From Cephalotrichum gorgonifer (lineage: Eukaryota > Ascomycota > Sordariomycetes > Microascales > Microascaceae): a DNA stretch of 64,000 nt. Shown piece after piece: positions 1 to 11,462 of this stretch. The stretch spans positions 124,001-188,000 of the forward strand of contig ONZQ02000019.1 in assembly GCA_900312665.1 (NCBI GenBank), given 5' to 3'. The position numbers were made by a program, and so were the translations under genes. The stretch's first letter is position 1. Every line of letters begins with the position of its first letter. The notes under the pieces were generated by a model. That model was not told where the DNA came from and searched no databases. It was given only the letters and a program-made list of their open reading frames with translations.

Positions 1-106
1 CGATTCGTTAGGAGCGCAGGAGTATCAGTCGGCGGTCCAGGTATGAAGCCGAAAACACCGTATCGCCACCTCTTGTGCTAACTGATAGCTCTAATCAAAG
101 GATTAT

Positions 107-1038
107 ATGAGGAGAAACCTAACCGTCCTGGACGATATCCTCAACGCCTTCGAGGGAGTCTTCAATCGGTTCAGTGGAGCTGATAGGGCGACGCGGTTAG
201 GCATCAGGGATACTCAGGGCATCCCGGCACATCTCCTCTATCTGGGCTTGCTCTGGTTCCCATCCGATGGCACCAAGAGGCGCCCGGCTCTCAAAGCTCC
301 ATCCGAAGCAACCCTATCTCACTTTTCGAGCTGGTCATGGTGAGCGATAGCTTCATCCCCTAGTTGTATCGTGTTGTGTTCTGGACTAAGGTGTCCCTTC
401 ATAGGTCATCCCGACTGGGCCCAGTAGATTTTGTGTTTGGCGAAAGCGAGTGGGTATCAAGAAACATCTCCTATGCCCTCCGCAACCGCCTCCCGATCCA
501 CGTGTCTATAGTTTCCTGGCACTTCAGTGGCTCCGCTCGTCAAGAATGGACGCACAGCTCTTGGAAAGCCGCCTACTCCGAGGAACGAACGACGAGCTCC
601 AAGGTTAAAGGCGAGCTGTCTCACACGAATAAGTATCTCACCGAGCGAATCGGTGTAGATCTCGAAAAGCTCCGCGGGCAGCCCGCGCTTGAGCCGCCGT
701 CAGATTTATTAAGCGGTGAACTCGGGTTCCTTGGGGCATACCTCCCGAAGGGGGAGGTTACTCTTGCGCTGTCAGAGGGGAAATCGGCTGGAACTATTAA
801 AACGTTGGAGCACAGCGGCCAGTTCAGATTCGACGATGAGCCTTGTGAGGCTGATCAGTATATCCTCATCGTCTCCGCAGACACTATCAAGAAGCCGGCA
901 GACGCGCAGTCCACCCTGGTGGGTGTTTCGACGCAAGGTGGAGTATCTAAAAGGGTGGGAATAGGCTTTATCTACCACTCGAAGGATCCCGATTCCGAGA
1001 AGCCGCGGTGGGAGTACGGGTATTTTAGATTGCAATGA
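107..1038 (+). pseudogene. HET-domain protein, C-terminal remnant
   Basis: Two adjacent open stretches (107-343 and 364-1038) resemble the C-terminal half of fungal HET (heterokaryon incompatibility) proteins. The first carries LNAFEGVF, then GIPAHLLYLGLLW and FSSWSW, the usual order before the SWSWAGW block. The second ends with a block like QYILIVSAD...SKRVGIGFIY, typical of the HET C-terminus. The Ala-Gly-Trp expected after SWSW is missing: a TGA follows, and the reading frame changes across 344-363. A 24-nt intron there would be too short and would not restore phase. An in-frame stop at 92-94 closes the first stretch upstream, so the HET domain itself lies on an upstream exon outside the window or is lost. 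I read it as a broken gene; a sequencing error at about 343 is the alternative. The assignment rests on remembered family motifs. Confidence 0.45.
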
Positions 1039-1794
1039 GTAAGGTACGTAGGTCCAGTCGGGGGTTGCCACTTCAAGAATAAGCCAGAACCATATGAACA
1101 TAATTACCAGCTACGAAGAACTCGGAACAGCTTGTAAGCACTTAGGGCTGACATGCATAATTTGCTCGACCCAGCTACTGAGCTAGTCCCAACATGGATG
1201 CGAGCAGGGGCGCGAGAACATATTAGAAGTATGGAGTACCACGCTCTTCGAAGCTGAGATGTAACTACACATGACTCCGATTGTATTATTACGCCCTGAA
1301 CATGCGAGGTTCCTTCATCGAACACGTTGTCGTAATCCTCGGACCCCCACGATTGGTCCCTCCTCCTATGGAATGCGACGCGCGGGATTGAGTGTGAGTG
1401 GGGATAACTCGGCTCGGCCCAATACACCGAGTTCCTGTACAAGTACCACCTCTCCTGGGAATGAAGTATTAATATTAATAGCGGTCGCGGATGAACGGCA
1501 AGGGGCTGACGTTACTCCCCGAATTGCGCCTCCCAACACACGTCTGTGACTCGCTGAGTCCTTCCCAGCCCTACGCCTCCCCTGAATCCTTCAAATTTGA
1601 ATCCTTCTTCCTTCACCCATCAGACCAGGGCTATATTCATAATCCCTGTAATAACGCTGGCCCACCTTAAGCTTTTCTTGTACCTTTAAATCTTGAAACG
1701 TTCAGCACGGAACGCAATAGTGCAACCGTAATCAACTCTCGCCCTGCCGGTAGACCCGCATTTTTGTTCGTGACAACAAAATCAATCGCAGCCG
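1039..1794. other. intergenic, promoter side of the FAD oxidoreductase
   Basis: About 0.75 kb with only short, unrecognisable open frames on either strand. It is bounded by the HET remnant and the start of the FAD oxidoreductase and must contain that gene's promoter. I see no tRNA, repeat or clear operator. Confidence 0.5.
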
Positions 1795-3503
1795 ATGGAT
1801 TCACAGCTATTGTACATCACAGCGGCCACAGCTCTCGTTGGCCTTATCTCCCTGTACTTGTTCCGCTCGCTATGGAGCTCTCCAGGCCTGGCGGCGGACG
1901 AGTCGGAGCGGGCTAAAGCCTATGCAGCACGCGCTGCATCCCACGAGCCCGCAGCGTACATCACGGAACTCGCGTCGGCACTCCCCAGTAGCGTCATTCT
2001 CCCCCGCGATGTCGCCGCCTTCGTGCCAGCCATGAAGGGCTGGTTCTCCTCGCAGAATCGAGACATCATTCCGGCGTGTATCGTCCGGCCCCGGGACGTC
2101 CAGGAGCTGAGCACGGCTGTAAAGCACATCCAGCGGGAACACGCCGACAGGGCTCGTCAGGGCAACACCACCGAGGGGCTCTTCGCGGTTCGGGCGGGCG
2201 GAGCTAACCCCGCAACTGGAATTTCGGGCGTTGAGAACGGCGTCGTGCTCGATCTGTCGCTCCTATCCAAGGTTGAGCCGGCCGAGGACGGTTCCAGCGT
2301 GACCATTGGTGGAGGTGCCTATTGGTTAGATGTGTACAAGGCGCTAGAGGGAAAGGGTATTGGTGTCGTTGGTGGAAGATCCTCCCCCGTAGGTGTGGGA
2401 GGCTCGTGTCTGCAAGGTATGCCGAGCCCGCGCAGCTGGAAACGGAGTCCGATCATAGCTAATCGATGCGGAAAGGCGGCATGTCCTTCTGGTCGCCCAT
2501 GTACGGCTTCATGTGCTCAAACGTCATAAGCTACCAGGTAGTCCTCGCCGACGGCAGCATCGTCACCGCCTCAGCCGATGAAAACCCGGATCTTTGGCGA
2601 GCCCTCAAGGGCGGCGGTAATAACTTCGGTATCGTCTCCCAGTTCCAGGTGCGCAGCTTCCCGATACCCGACAAGATATGGACCGGCAGCTTTGTCTCTC
2701 CGGGATTCCTCGGCGCTAGGTCCATCAAGGCTTTCCACCAACATGTGAGAAACTGCGTCTCGGGTGAGCCCGGCGCGTTCGACGAGCACGCCACCGCCCC
2801 CATCTTATCCATGGGTTATCTTACCGACGTAGGGATATCGATCTGTTTCCACTACCTCGCCTACACCAAGCCGTCGCCAGGCGGGAAGTGGCCCGAGTAC
2901 TGGGCGAAATCTCCATTTAGATCTCTCTGGGGAGTTCAGAACGTATCCAAGAACGAAACCGTCCATAAAGCAGTCGTGGAAATGGGCGTCCTCTCGAAGA
3001 CAGACAACCGGAACGCCTATGGCACAACCACAATCAAGAACGACCTCGAAACGATACTCGCCGTGCGCCAGATCTGTCGAGACGCCATCCCATCGATCAA
3101 GCACGTCAAGAACTGCATGTTCATCTTCGTCCTGCAGACCGTCCTGCCCCAATGGATGTCTAAGGGCGACCCCAATATGCTTGGTCTAGAGGACTGCGCG
3201 GAGCCTCTCATCATCGTCAGCTTCGCCGTCAATTGGAACACCCGTAAGGACGACGAAGTCGTCACGGGCACCGTGCGCCGCTGCCTTGAGCGGATCGAAG
3301 AGGTTGCGGCCGCCAACAACGCGAGCCACCCTTTCCGCTTTTCCAACTACTCGTCTGAGTGGCAGCAGCCGCTGAAAGGATGCGGCCCGGAGAATATGAG
3401 GTTTATGCGGGGCGTGAGTGAGAAGTACGACCCCGAGGGCTTATTCCAGACGGGATGCTTCGGTGGATTCAAGCTGGACAAGGACGAAAAGATGAAGATT
3501 TGA
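1795..3503 (+). CDS. FAD-linked oxidoreductase (berberine-bridge-enzyme-like)
   Basis: Two exons, 1795-2416 and 2476-3503, joined by a 59-nt intron (GTATGC...AAAG) that restores phase, give 549 aa, a normal length for fungal FAD_binding_4/BBE oxidases. Residues about 6-27 form a hydrophobic segment, so the N-terminus looks like a signal anchor. The FAD-binding region shows RAGGAN-PATGISG (residues 133-145), VVLDLSLLSKV and GVGGSCLQGGMSFWSPMYG, followed by VVLADGSIVTAS and the GGGNNFGIV motif. The C-terminal BBE segment keeps the final NYSSEW block and FQTGCFGGF. In covalently flavinylated members the first motif is RxGGH. Here Ala replaces that His, and no Cys is seen in the GGRSSPVG segment, so FAD is probably bound non-covalently. 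Such enzymes oxidise alcohols or close rings in secondary metabolism; the substrate is unknown. It converges with the NLR gene downstream. Confidence 0.85.
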
Positions 3504-3807
3504 AAGGAGCCTGGGTATAATTCGGCAGCAGTTGTAGTATAGTCGCCTATGAAATGTGCCAACAACGTACTATGACCTCACTCTCCAACGTTATTCGAGG
3601 TTGCATATTGCAAACCCCCTTAACAGAGGCACGATTAGTGCTAATATTTCGCTTTTTTAATTGTCCGTCTGTAGGAGGGTAAATGGAGATGTAGTGGATA
3701 CCTTCCTGTCATGTTGTCCTTCAACAGTCCATGCCACCTTCCCCCGAGCGCCCCAGTCGTCAATACGCACGAATCCCTCTCGTCCACATAACACACCGGC
3801 ACATCGG
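3504..3807. other. convergent intergenic spacer
   Basis: About 300 bases between the 3' ends of the FAD oxidoreductase (+) and the NLR gene (-). I see nothing in it beyond the two 3' regions. Confidence 0.5.
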
Positions 3808-6800
3808 TCAATCCCGTGCCTTTTGTACAAGAGGTGTATTCGCCAAATCAAACTCGAAGAACGTAACCAAGCCAGAATCGTGTGCCAGGACAACCGTCTC
3901 ACCCTGTACGGCCGCCGTCTTGGCCTTCACGCGGTATGCCGGGGGGAGCCACAGAAGGTTTCCAAAACCTTGAACGATCCATTGCCGGCCGACATAGAGA
4001 CAGCCTTGGCTGTTCTCCGGAACCTGGTCGGAAGGGCTAGCCATATCTTGCAGCGGAAGAGGGAATCGCCCATTGCCTGACACAAGATGTGTGTCGTCGT
4101 CGGAAAAGGAGAAGTCGTCGATCTCCGCATCGACCTGAAGCACTCGCGCACCATCGCCATTTGCCAAATCCCAGACCAGGATTATCCAAAACTGACGACC
4201 TATCAGCCGATCCAGCATATAATATCCAGCTGCCAGCTTTCCACCTCTCGAGAAATCTAGACCTCGAGGATACGCGTCCAGTTCATAGGCGTGGTCAAAC
4301 TTGAGTTTGTGTAACTGCCTTTCTACTGAATCCCAGACATCAACAGCGGAACCATAGCACCCAATTGCAACCTTATCCGTCCAGGAATCAAAAGCCACGG
4401 TGGAATATCCTCCCGCAATTGGTAGGCTAGCCCGTTTTCCGGTCGCGATTTCCAGTAGAAGACCGTCCCAAGGGTTGACAGCTAATCTTCCATCTGGAGA
4501 GAGATAGATGCCGCTAGTGTCGGAATGACAAGGCTCTTCAAGCAGCAAGGCGTTCATTCTGAGGTTATACAGCCGCAGTACCTTTACCGGCCACAAGTCT
4601 TCGGGGTTGCTAGGGTTCCTAAAGTTGTCGGGGTTGTTGTCAGGAGAATCGAAATGGCGTGTGTGTTCTAGCAATGTCCAACCAACAACCTCGTTTGTTG
4701 GCGAAATTGTAAATGAGTCCCATGTATCTTCGCCACTCAATTTCAATAGTGCCGTCTCGCTCCAGGTCCCTGTGTTGGTGCACAGCACCCGGACCTCAGC
4801 GCCGTCCCACAATGCCATAATCTCTCCATCTGGTGAGAATTTGATCCTATTAGCATTAGGGAATGCTTCAACCATCTCCGTCAAGTCTGCCTTCCAGATC
4901 TCGACGCCTCTGTCCCGTGTTTCCAGGGCTACCAGCATCTTTTCTGGTGACATCTTCACGCACTCTATACCATCATTCAATGGCCTTTCTGATCCAGACT
5001 TCACATCCCAAATTCTAACCCCTTTTGTCGATGTGATGCACACGGTGTTCTTATCCCATGGAAAGAACCGAGTCTCAGATATATCGGTACTCTCCACGAC
5101 GTTCTCGGTGGTATCTATGGCTGTTTCCATTAGTTGAATTATGCCGTCGTGCGCCGCCGATGCTAAAAGATCACCGGTTGGGGAGAAAGCCAAGCTCCAG
5201 CCGACTGGGAACTTCTTTATCAACGTCGGTCCATCTAGACTCGTGGCTGTTGAATATAACATGGCCGGACCAGCTACTTTCCCAATTGCCATTAGCTGTT
5301 GGTCCGCCACAGGGGAGAATGCAATTGACCCAATGCTGTCGCCAATATTGAATTGCCATTCCGTTTCACCAGTTGCAGTGTGCCATACTTTTAGGGTCCC
5401 ATCCCAGGACCCTGAGGCTGCCTTCTTCCCATCCAAGGAAAAGGCAACTGCAAAGACTGATTCCTCATATTCAACCATGAGCTTGTGTTCTCTTGTCTCA
5501 ATGTTCAGAACGGCAACCGACCCAGCTGTGCCATCTCCACACCCGACAGCCACTGTCAGGCCATCTGGTGAAAAGGCGATGGGTATTCCAAAACCTGTTT
5601 TCGTTTCGACAGAGTATAACTCTTCTTTAGAATCAATATTCCATAAACGAAGTGTTGAATCACTCGAGGTCGACGCTAGGATCTTTGCGTTGGTAGGCGA
5701 AAAGGACAGGTGTTCAACAGCACCAGAATGTCCTGCCAAGATGACTTCTTCATCTTGTCCAATTTCCCGAACGTGGATCAAATTCCATACCCCAGATGCA
5801 ACTGTTTTGTCATCCTTGCAGAATGCAACGGCCCTGACAGGGAACATCTCTTCGAATTTAAGTATTTCTACTCCCGTCAATGTATCCCATAGTCTCGTCG
5901 TCCTATCGTTTGACCCGGAAACAATCATGGTCCCATCTCCAGACATTGCGATCGAGTTGATCATGCTTGTATGGCCTTCGAGGGTGAGGAGGACGGGGCC
6001 CCATCGGTCTTCGACAACGGGCAAACGCGAGATCCACGCAGGTTTAAGTCTGAGGAATTTTTCTCGAATGATACTTCTCATTGGGCTAAAGACAAGTGCC
6101 GAGCAATATATCTGTAGAGGCGCCTCCTGAATGATCCGTTGATTGTTGAGTAGGAACCGGATGGAATCTCGTAGCAGAGCAGACAAATCTGATGTTGATT
6201 CCGGCTAAAACCACATTCAGCTGCATCAGCTTTCGTTTGTTTAAAGAGTAAGGTACGTGTATATAGTTAACACAGCACTCACATTCAAATCGTCGGCCAT
6301 CTTCAGCAGTTGCCTCACCATATGGATTGATTTAGGCATTTCCCCCGCTAGACTCAATGTCTCGATCCAGTAGAGCAACTTGTCCAGCAAAAAATTGTGG
6401 ATGGCGCCGCCATCCTGCAGTCCAAGCATCATTTGATGGGCCCTGTCAAGCTTTGACAGGTGGCCAACCCAGTGAAGACAGGAATATCGTAGGTGTTGCG
6501 GAACGTGCTGCTCGAGTTGACTCTCTTGTATGTCGGAGACCAGGCTACCAGGCAGCCGAAGATTGCACATATCTTGATGGAGGTCCCGTTCCATAATGTT
6601 GAGACAATTCCTGAATAGCAGCTTGTGGGTTTCGCGTTCGTTAACCCTAAAGTCCGGCGTGGCTCTGGCTTCGGAAGTGAGGTAGTCCCTGAACGACAAG
6701 TGAAAGAAACCAATTGGTGACACGTCATTCTCATTCTCCGGGACGTCGACAATGGCGTGGAGCTGTACCAGTTCTTTGGTTATCTTCGGCACATTGATCA

Positions 6801-9453
6801 AACTGCCGAGCGTTGTAACTGAGACTTGTTCAAAAACGAATGCGACAGCCCCCAGAATTTTCCTGTAGGTGCCGCAGACCTGGTCCTTCTCCTCAACATC
6901 GGCCAGGTCATTGGTGGAAAAGTCCAGCACTTTGAGGTAGATTTCGGCGAGATTGTCTTCGGGTGAGTTCTTCCCTGATTTGCCCTCGATGACCTTCAAA
7001 AGACGCTTGTCTCGAAGATGATCTGAAATAGTAGAGTCTCCAAGAAACCGACAAATCGTCGCAGCGTAGATGAAGAGACCATCAGCCTTCCGGATGAGCT
7101 CCTCGACTTGATGATCGGAGATCCAGTCTGGTCCTAGGTCGAAGTCGCTGATGATTTGAGCTAGCTCATGCTTCACGAAAATTGTGATGTCGTCAGGAGG
7201 CAGGTTGGAGGCGAGGGTGTGTGGGACCTTTCCGAGAGTTAAATGATGAATAAATCTCTCATGCTTGCGCAACTCGCGCCCGATATGAGGTTCGGGTCTG
7301 CTAGTAACTATGACCCTGATGATAACTCGGCTCATGCCCCACAAACTTTGGAAATGGCGTAGAACTTCCTGGGCACCATTAGGGTCGTCACACTCATCGA
7401 GCGCATCGATAACGATGACAAGTTGGATCGGCCAGGGCAAAGTGCCGTTGAACTTGGAGAGTGGCTCCAGAATGAGAGTCTTCATCTGTTCCTGCGGCCG
7501 CTTCTCACCAATCGAGGCGTTACCTTCCATAGCGTTGCTGATGTGGTGCCCAAGTTGTGGATTTCGCTCCGCGAGAAACTTGGCGATAGTCGGAAGTAGC
7601 ATTCCAATCTTACTTCTGCTCTCGTGGCCAAGTTTGATGAAGAAGGTGGCTCCAAGGTAGGTATTGTCGGCCCATGAATCTCTCTTGTTCAGAGATTCGG
7701 CGACAGTTCGAGCGATACTGGTCTTGCCTGTGCCGGCCATTCCGCTAAGCCAAAGCATAGGCCTCGCGTCGGGGGACCCGACCCAAGTCTGGATCTCTGA
7801 CAAGACATTGCGCTGTGTCCCTGGTAGACACATTCCTTCTTTGCCAACCTCCAGTGAGTCGAAAGCCGCGCCACCGGAGAACTTGAGTCCCAATAGAAGC
7901 ACTGATTCATGGACCGCCTGGAATAGGCACGTTAGCATACACAGCATTTGATTTCGCTGAAGTTCACGACTCACCAGCATGGTATCCTCAATGCGCTTAA
8001 GATCCTCCTTCAGACCCTCCAAGCGCATATCCACTCTCTGTAGTCCATCCATAATCTGACCGTCGGTCATCTTCCTGATTGCTCCATCGAATTCTTTGCC
8101 CATGACCTCGATGGACTTTAGCATCCCCGCCCAGTCATCGGCGCCCCACAGATTTCGTACGAGGCGATTGAGAGCTCGTCGCGAGTATTGCAAGACGAAG
8201 CGAATCTGGTACCGGTAGACACCCGAGTATATGTCGACAAGCTTTTCCTCTGCGGCTTGGGCCAGCTGGCGGTACTCCGGTCTGCGGTGCGGTTATTAGA
8301 AGGTTCTGGTTCACAAAGAGGTGTAGCATTCCTCTTACTTAATTCGACCCCAGGAGGAAGGGGACAGGCATTCACCCTCAACTAAGCGAAGTCGGATCAG
8401 AAGAAACGTGATTTTCTCGAATCCATCTGTAGCGTCTTCATCCTGCTGGAACACCTTCTCTAGGAGCTGCAGAAATGATATTAGCACACCTTCTTTCCCC
8501 CCCTTAGCTTGCACACGCCTACCGGTATGCCAGCCATGACAATCGTCCATGCCAGCGCGGCATGCGGCTCCGACTGGATTGCCAGACCTATCAGGGAATT
8601 GCAAGCCGACATCATCTTGACAATTTTAAGGACTTCCGTCCGGGTAATGAACTTCCTTCCGCCAATCGTCAGGGACGATTCCCCCGCGGCCAAGTTGTCC
8701 AGCTTTTCCTGGGCGATCCTCTGGATTTTCTCGAGCTTACCTGCGGCCCCGACAGGCCCGGGTACAGCCTCGTCTGTTGTGCCTTGGAAGGGGAATTATT
8801 AGTTATACATATGCGATTGATACCGTCTCCAGTCTGAGGTGGGCAAGGGTCTTCGTACCCGAGGTGGTCGCGCCGGGATCCTGCTGCAAAAGCTCCTCAC
8901 ACTTTTCAAGGAGGTGCGAATATTCATTGTCTTCCTCAAGGTTCTTGTAAGCCTGCGACCAGAGATTTCGGCTTGTGTCGGAGCGAGGAATGGCAGTGTC
9001 GGTTGGGGACGAAGGGCTCTCTGCATCAGTCGGTTTGTTTGTACCCTTCCCTCCGTCTTCAGGTTGGTGCGAACCATGCTCAGCCGGAGGAAGCTGCGAG
9101 TCTCCACCTTCGCGAAGTGGCAGTTCCTGCTGAACTAGGGCAGGGATTACCAGTTCGTCATGAAGCTGCTGCTGCACTACAGGAACAGACGAAATCCGCT
9201 CGGCTTGAAGTCGTTGCACCTGTTCGGGTTCAGGACCAACACCATTCCCATCTTCCGCAGTAAAGCTACTGGACGCGCCATCCCTGACCCGTTGGTCTTT
9301 CGCACTTTCCTGGGAGATTGACGACCTATTAGCGATTGGAGGCAAGTTTTCATTAACTAGCCCTGAACTCACCCCTTTATCCCGTTTGCCCAACTTTCGA
9401 AACCAGCCTTTGACGCTGGGGATACCAGATTTGGATTCTGGCTTTTTGCCCAT
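3808..9453 (-). CDS. NACHT-WD40 NLR-type signalling NTPase
   Basis: Six exons on the minus strand: 9453-8859, 8782-8523, 8466-8339, 8281-7975, 7917-6283 and 6204-3808. All junctions are in phase and the product is 1773 aa. The architecture matches fungal NLR/STAND proteins. A low-complexity N-terminus leads to a NACHT_N-like block starting LWSQAYKNLEEDNEYSHLLE (about residue 164). A helical segment follows (EPHAALAWTIVMAGIP). The NACHT NTPase has Walker A GMAGTGKTS (about 489-497), Walker B LVIVIDALDECDD and a VIVTSRPEPH sensor. The linker block APLQIYCSALVFSPM precedes WD40 repeats such as LEGHTSMINSIAMSGDG that fill the C-terminal ~720 residues. Such proteins are cytoplasmic sensors in non-self recognition and programmed cell death. 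The 57-nt intron 7974-7918 (GTGAGT, branch-like TGCTAAC, CAG) is a multiple of three and could be misread as coding. Start chosen at 9453, the first ATG matching an in-phase model. Confidence 0.88.
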
Positions 9454-10009
9454 TTCATAAAACCGGCGGTATATACCTAGTAAGAAATTGACGCTGCGAT
9501 GGCGTGTTATCTTCTGGGATAGGGGCAACGAACGATTGTACGTGTAAGGGCAGCGAAGAGAACAGGCGAGTGTCCTAGATTTTCTCGCTCTGCGGGGGAA
9601 AAAAGCGGGGTACTGCATCCTGCCTGCCTCATTTTATCATATTAAAATTGCCTGAAAGGTCCTAATAACGGGTGTCCTGTGGTGGGGCAGCCTTGTAGGA
9701 TTCAGTCAGGGAGGTTGGTGCGGCACAAAATATGCACGCCGACTAGGGATGGTAAAAGATGTCATGACGAGAGGTCGAGGCCTACGAGGGGGCCCGTCCA
9801 GAGCATTTACTCGTACTTCTAGGATCACTAAAACACTACCGCGTCATAAATGACGAATACATACAGCTTCGTGCCAGATAAATGCTTGACGGCACCACAT
9901 CCGTCGTCTGGGTGGCAAGCCCATTTTAACAAAGTCGTAAGAATAACATGGTTGCACTCTAGTACCATCATCCCTTCCAACAAGTCTCCCTCTTAGAGAG
10001 TCGTCGTGA
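9454..10009. other. intergenic: NLR promoter and esterase 3' end
   Basis: About 0.55 kb between the NLR start codon (transcribed leftward) and the 3' end of the esterase. No recognisable gene or repeat is visible. Confidence 0.45.
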
Positions 10010-11462
10010 TTAGAGAGGAAGCAAACATTGCGCATAGATCGGGCTGTACGCAGTACAAACTCCCTCTTCGCACTCGGTTGGGCCAGCCCAATTTAATCCA
10101 CCGCATTGCCCGTAAAGGGGAGCCTTTGGAGCGTCTTGAGTCGGCGTGGGAATGATAGTCGAAGTCGTCAATGTAGTGCCTGGTGGTATGGCGCCAGTCG
10201 ATGTAGAGCCACCAGCTCCTGGGCTATAACCGCTGATAATTCGGTTCACCTGGTTGACGATGGCAGCCATTTGAACCCCTGAGAGAGACATTAGACACTT
10301 TATTATCATAACAGGGAAGGACCCTGCGTTTCACATGGCCGGTCAGGCTGGGATCTACTAACCCCCTTTCTGGTCGGCATCGGCTCCGTACCATCCTACC
10401 CAGTCAAAGCAAGCGTTGGGGTTCGGAAGCAGAGTCCCGGTCCAGATAGTATGCATTGTGTAGTCAACTGTTGCCTGGGGATAAAGGATGATGATGCCAT
10501 TCGTGTCTAGAAAAAATACCCAGGGTCAGTTGATTCTCGAGAAAAGCGTAAGACTAGGACTTTGATCTTACCTGCCCATTTATTATAGCCGGTATTGTCG
10601 ACAAACTTGGTCTGAATTTGTCCCCGACTCTGCTGGCAGCCATGAAGAGCAACATGCAGTTTGCACACCCTCGAGCCATCCTGACAGGCTGCTGGCACAT
10701 ACAGGTATCCAATGCTGTCCATACCTTCAGCAGCATAGTTGCCGGTTTGGTCAAAAGACAAAACACTTCCTGTCAAAGCTCCAGTATTTCGGTCCGAGAG
10801 CTCCCCATACATCCATTTCAGAACCGCGCCGGCACCATCGTAGCCGCAGTTGGCAATAAATGGCGAGCTAGCCGAACCGCACTTATTGTTCCCAGTGCCG
10901 TCGAAGTCGGTCGGGAAAACGTGGGCAGCGCCTTGCGTAGTTACATATGAGACCTTGGACGCATCGTCGAAGTTTGCTAGTTGGGTCTTCAGCTGGTTCA
11001 TGACGTTGGGCCCGACGGTGCTGTCTGCCGAACCGACCTGCATATAAATATTGCGGTTCTTGAGGTTATCGAGGCTGTCGATTTTCTGCCCGCTCCAAGA
11101 CCTCATGTTACTCAGCGGCTGGGTAATCGATGGGTTACTGTTGTACATGCACGTGGTGTACTACGGAAGACAAGCACAATCAGCCACGATGTCGGATCAC
11201 AAGATGGTTCAGCCAAACGAAGGAAATTATATACCGTCTGGCTGCGAGCGCAGTCATAAGGCCCCCCCGCAAATACTCCGAACCCAGTCTTGAAGGTACC
11301 AGAGTATGCGATACCAAGCTGCGCGGACATGAATCCGCCCGCGGAGAGCCCGGAGACGGAAACAGAGCTAGGGTCGACATTGTAGGAACCGAGAGTGGCT
11401 CCTAAAGTACCGGGGAAGGAGAGGCCAAGCAGGCTCAGGTAGAATAGAGAGCTCACAATCAT
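10010..11462 (-). CDS. secreted PHB-depolymerase-family esterase with CBM1
   Basis: Four exons (11462-11235, 11160-10572, 10506-10363, 10278-10010), all in phase, encode 409 aa. Residues 1-22 are a signal peptide ending near GTLGA. The catalytic domain of the esterase/PHB depolymerase family follows. It has the nucleophile motif SGLSAGG (Ser about 40), CARSQ, VGPNVMNQLK, the VHF/PTDF block, YDGAGAVLKWMYG, LHVALHGCQQ and FDWVGWYGADAD. A Ser/Thr/Pro-rich linker leads to a C-terminal CBM1 with PLYGQCGGLNWAGP and a final YAQCLL, the family's Cys and aromatic pattern. The CBM1 implies binding to cellulose, so the natural substrate is more likely a plant-wall ester (acetyl or feruloyl) than polyhydroxyalkanoate; that is inference. 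It stands alone with no obvious operon-like partner. Confidence 0.88.

Noticed and set aside
343..363. Possible tiny intron joining the two HET-like open stretches
   Set aside because: It would be about 24 nt, shorter than fungal introns, and does not restore reading phase.
7918..7974. NLR sequence LVSRELQRNQMLCMLTCLFQ as coding
   Set aside because: The 57-nt stretch has GTGAGT, a branch-like TGCTAAC and CAG ends, and is in frame only because its length is a multiple of three. I treat it as an intron.
8783..8823. A 41-nt intron between NLR exons 1 and 2 starting at 8823
   Set aside because: It breaks the phase of exon 2. The donor at 8858 (76-nt intron) gives an in-phase join and was preferred.
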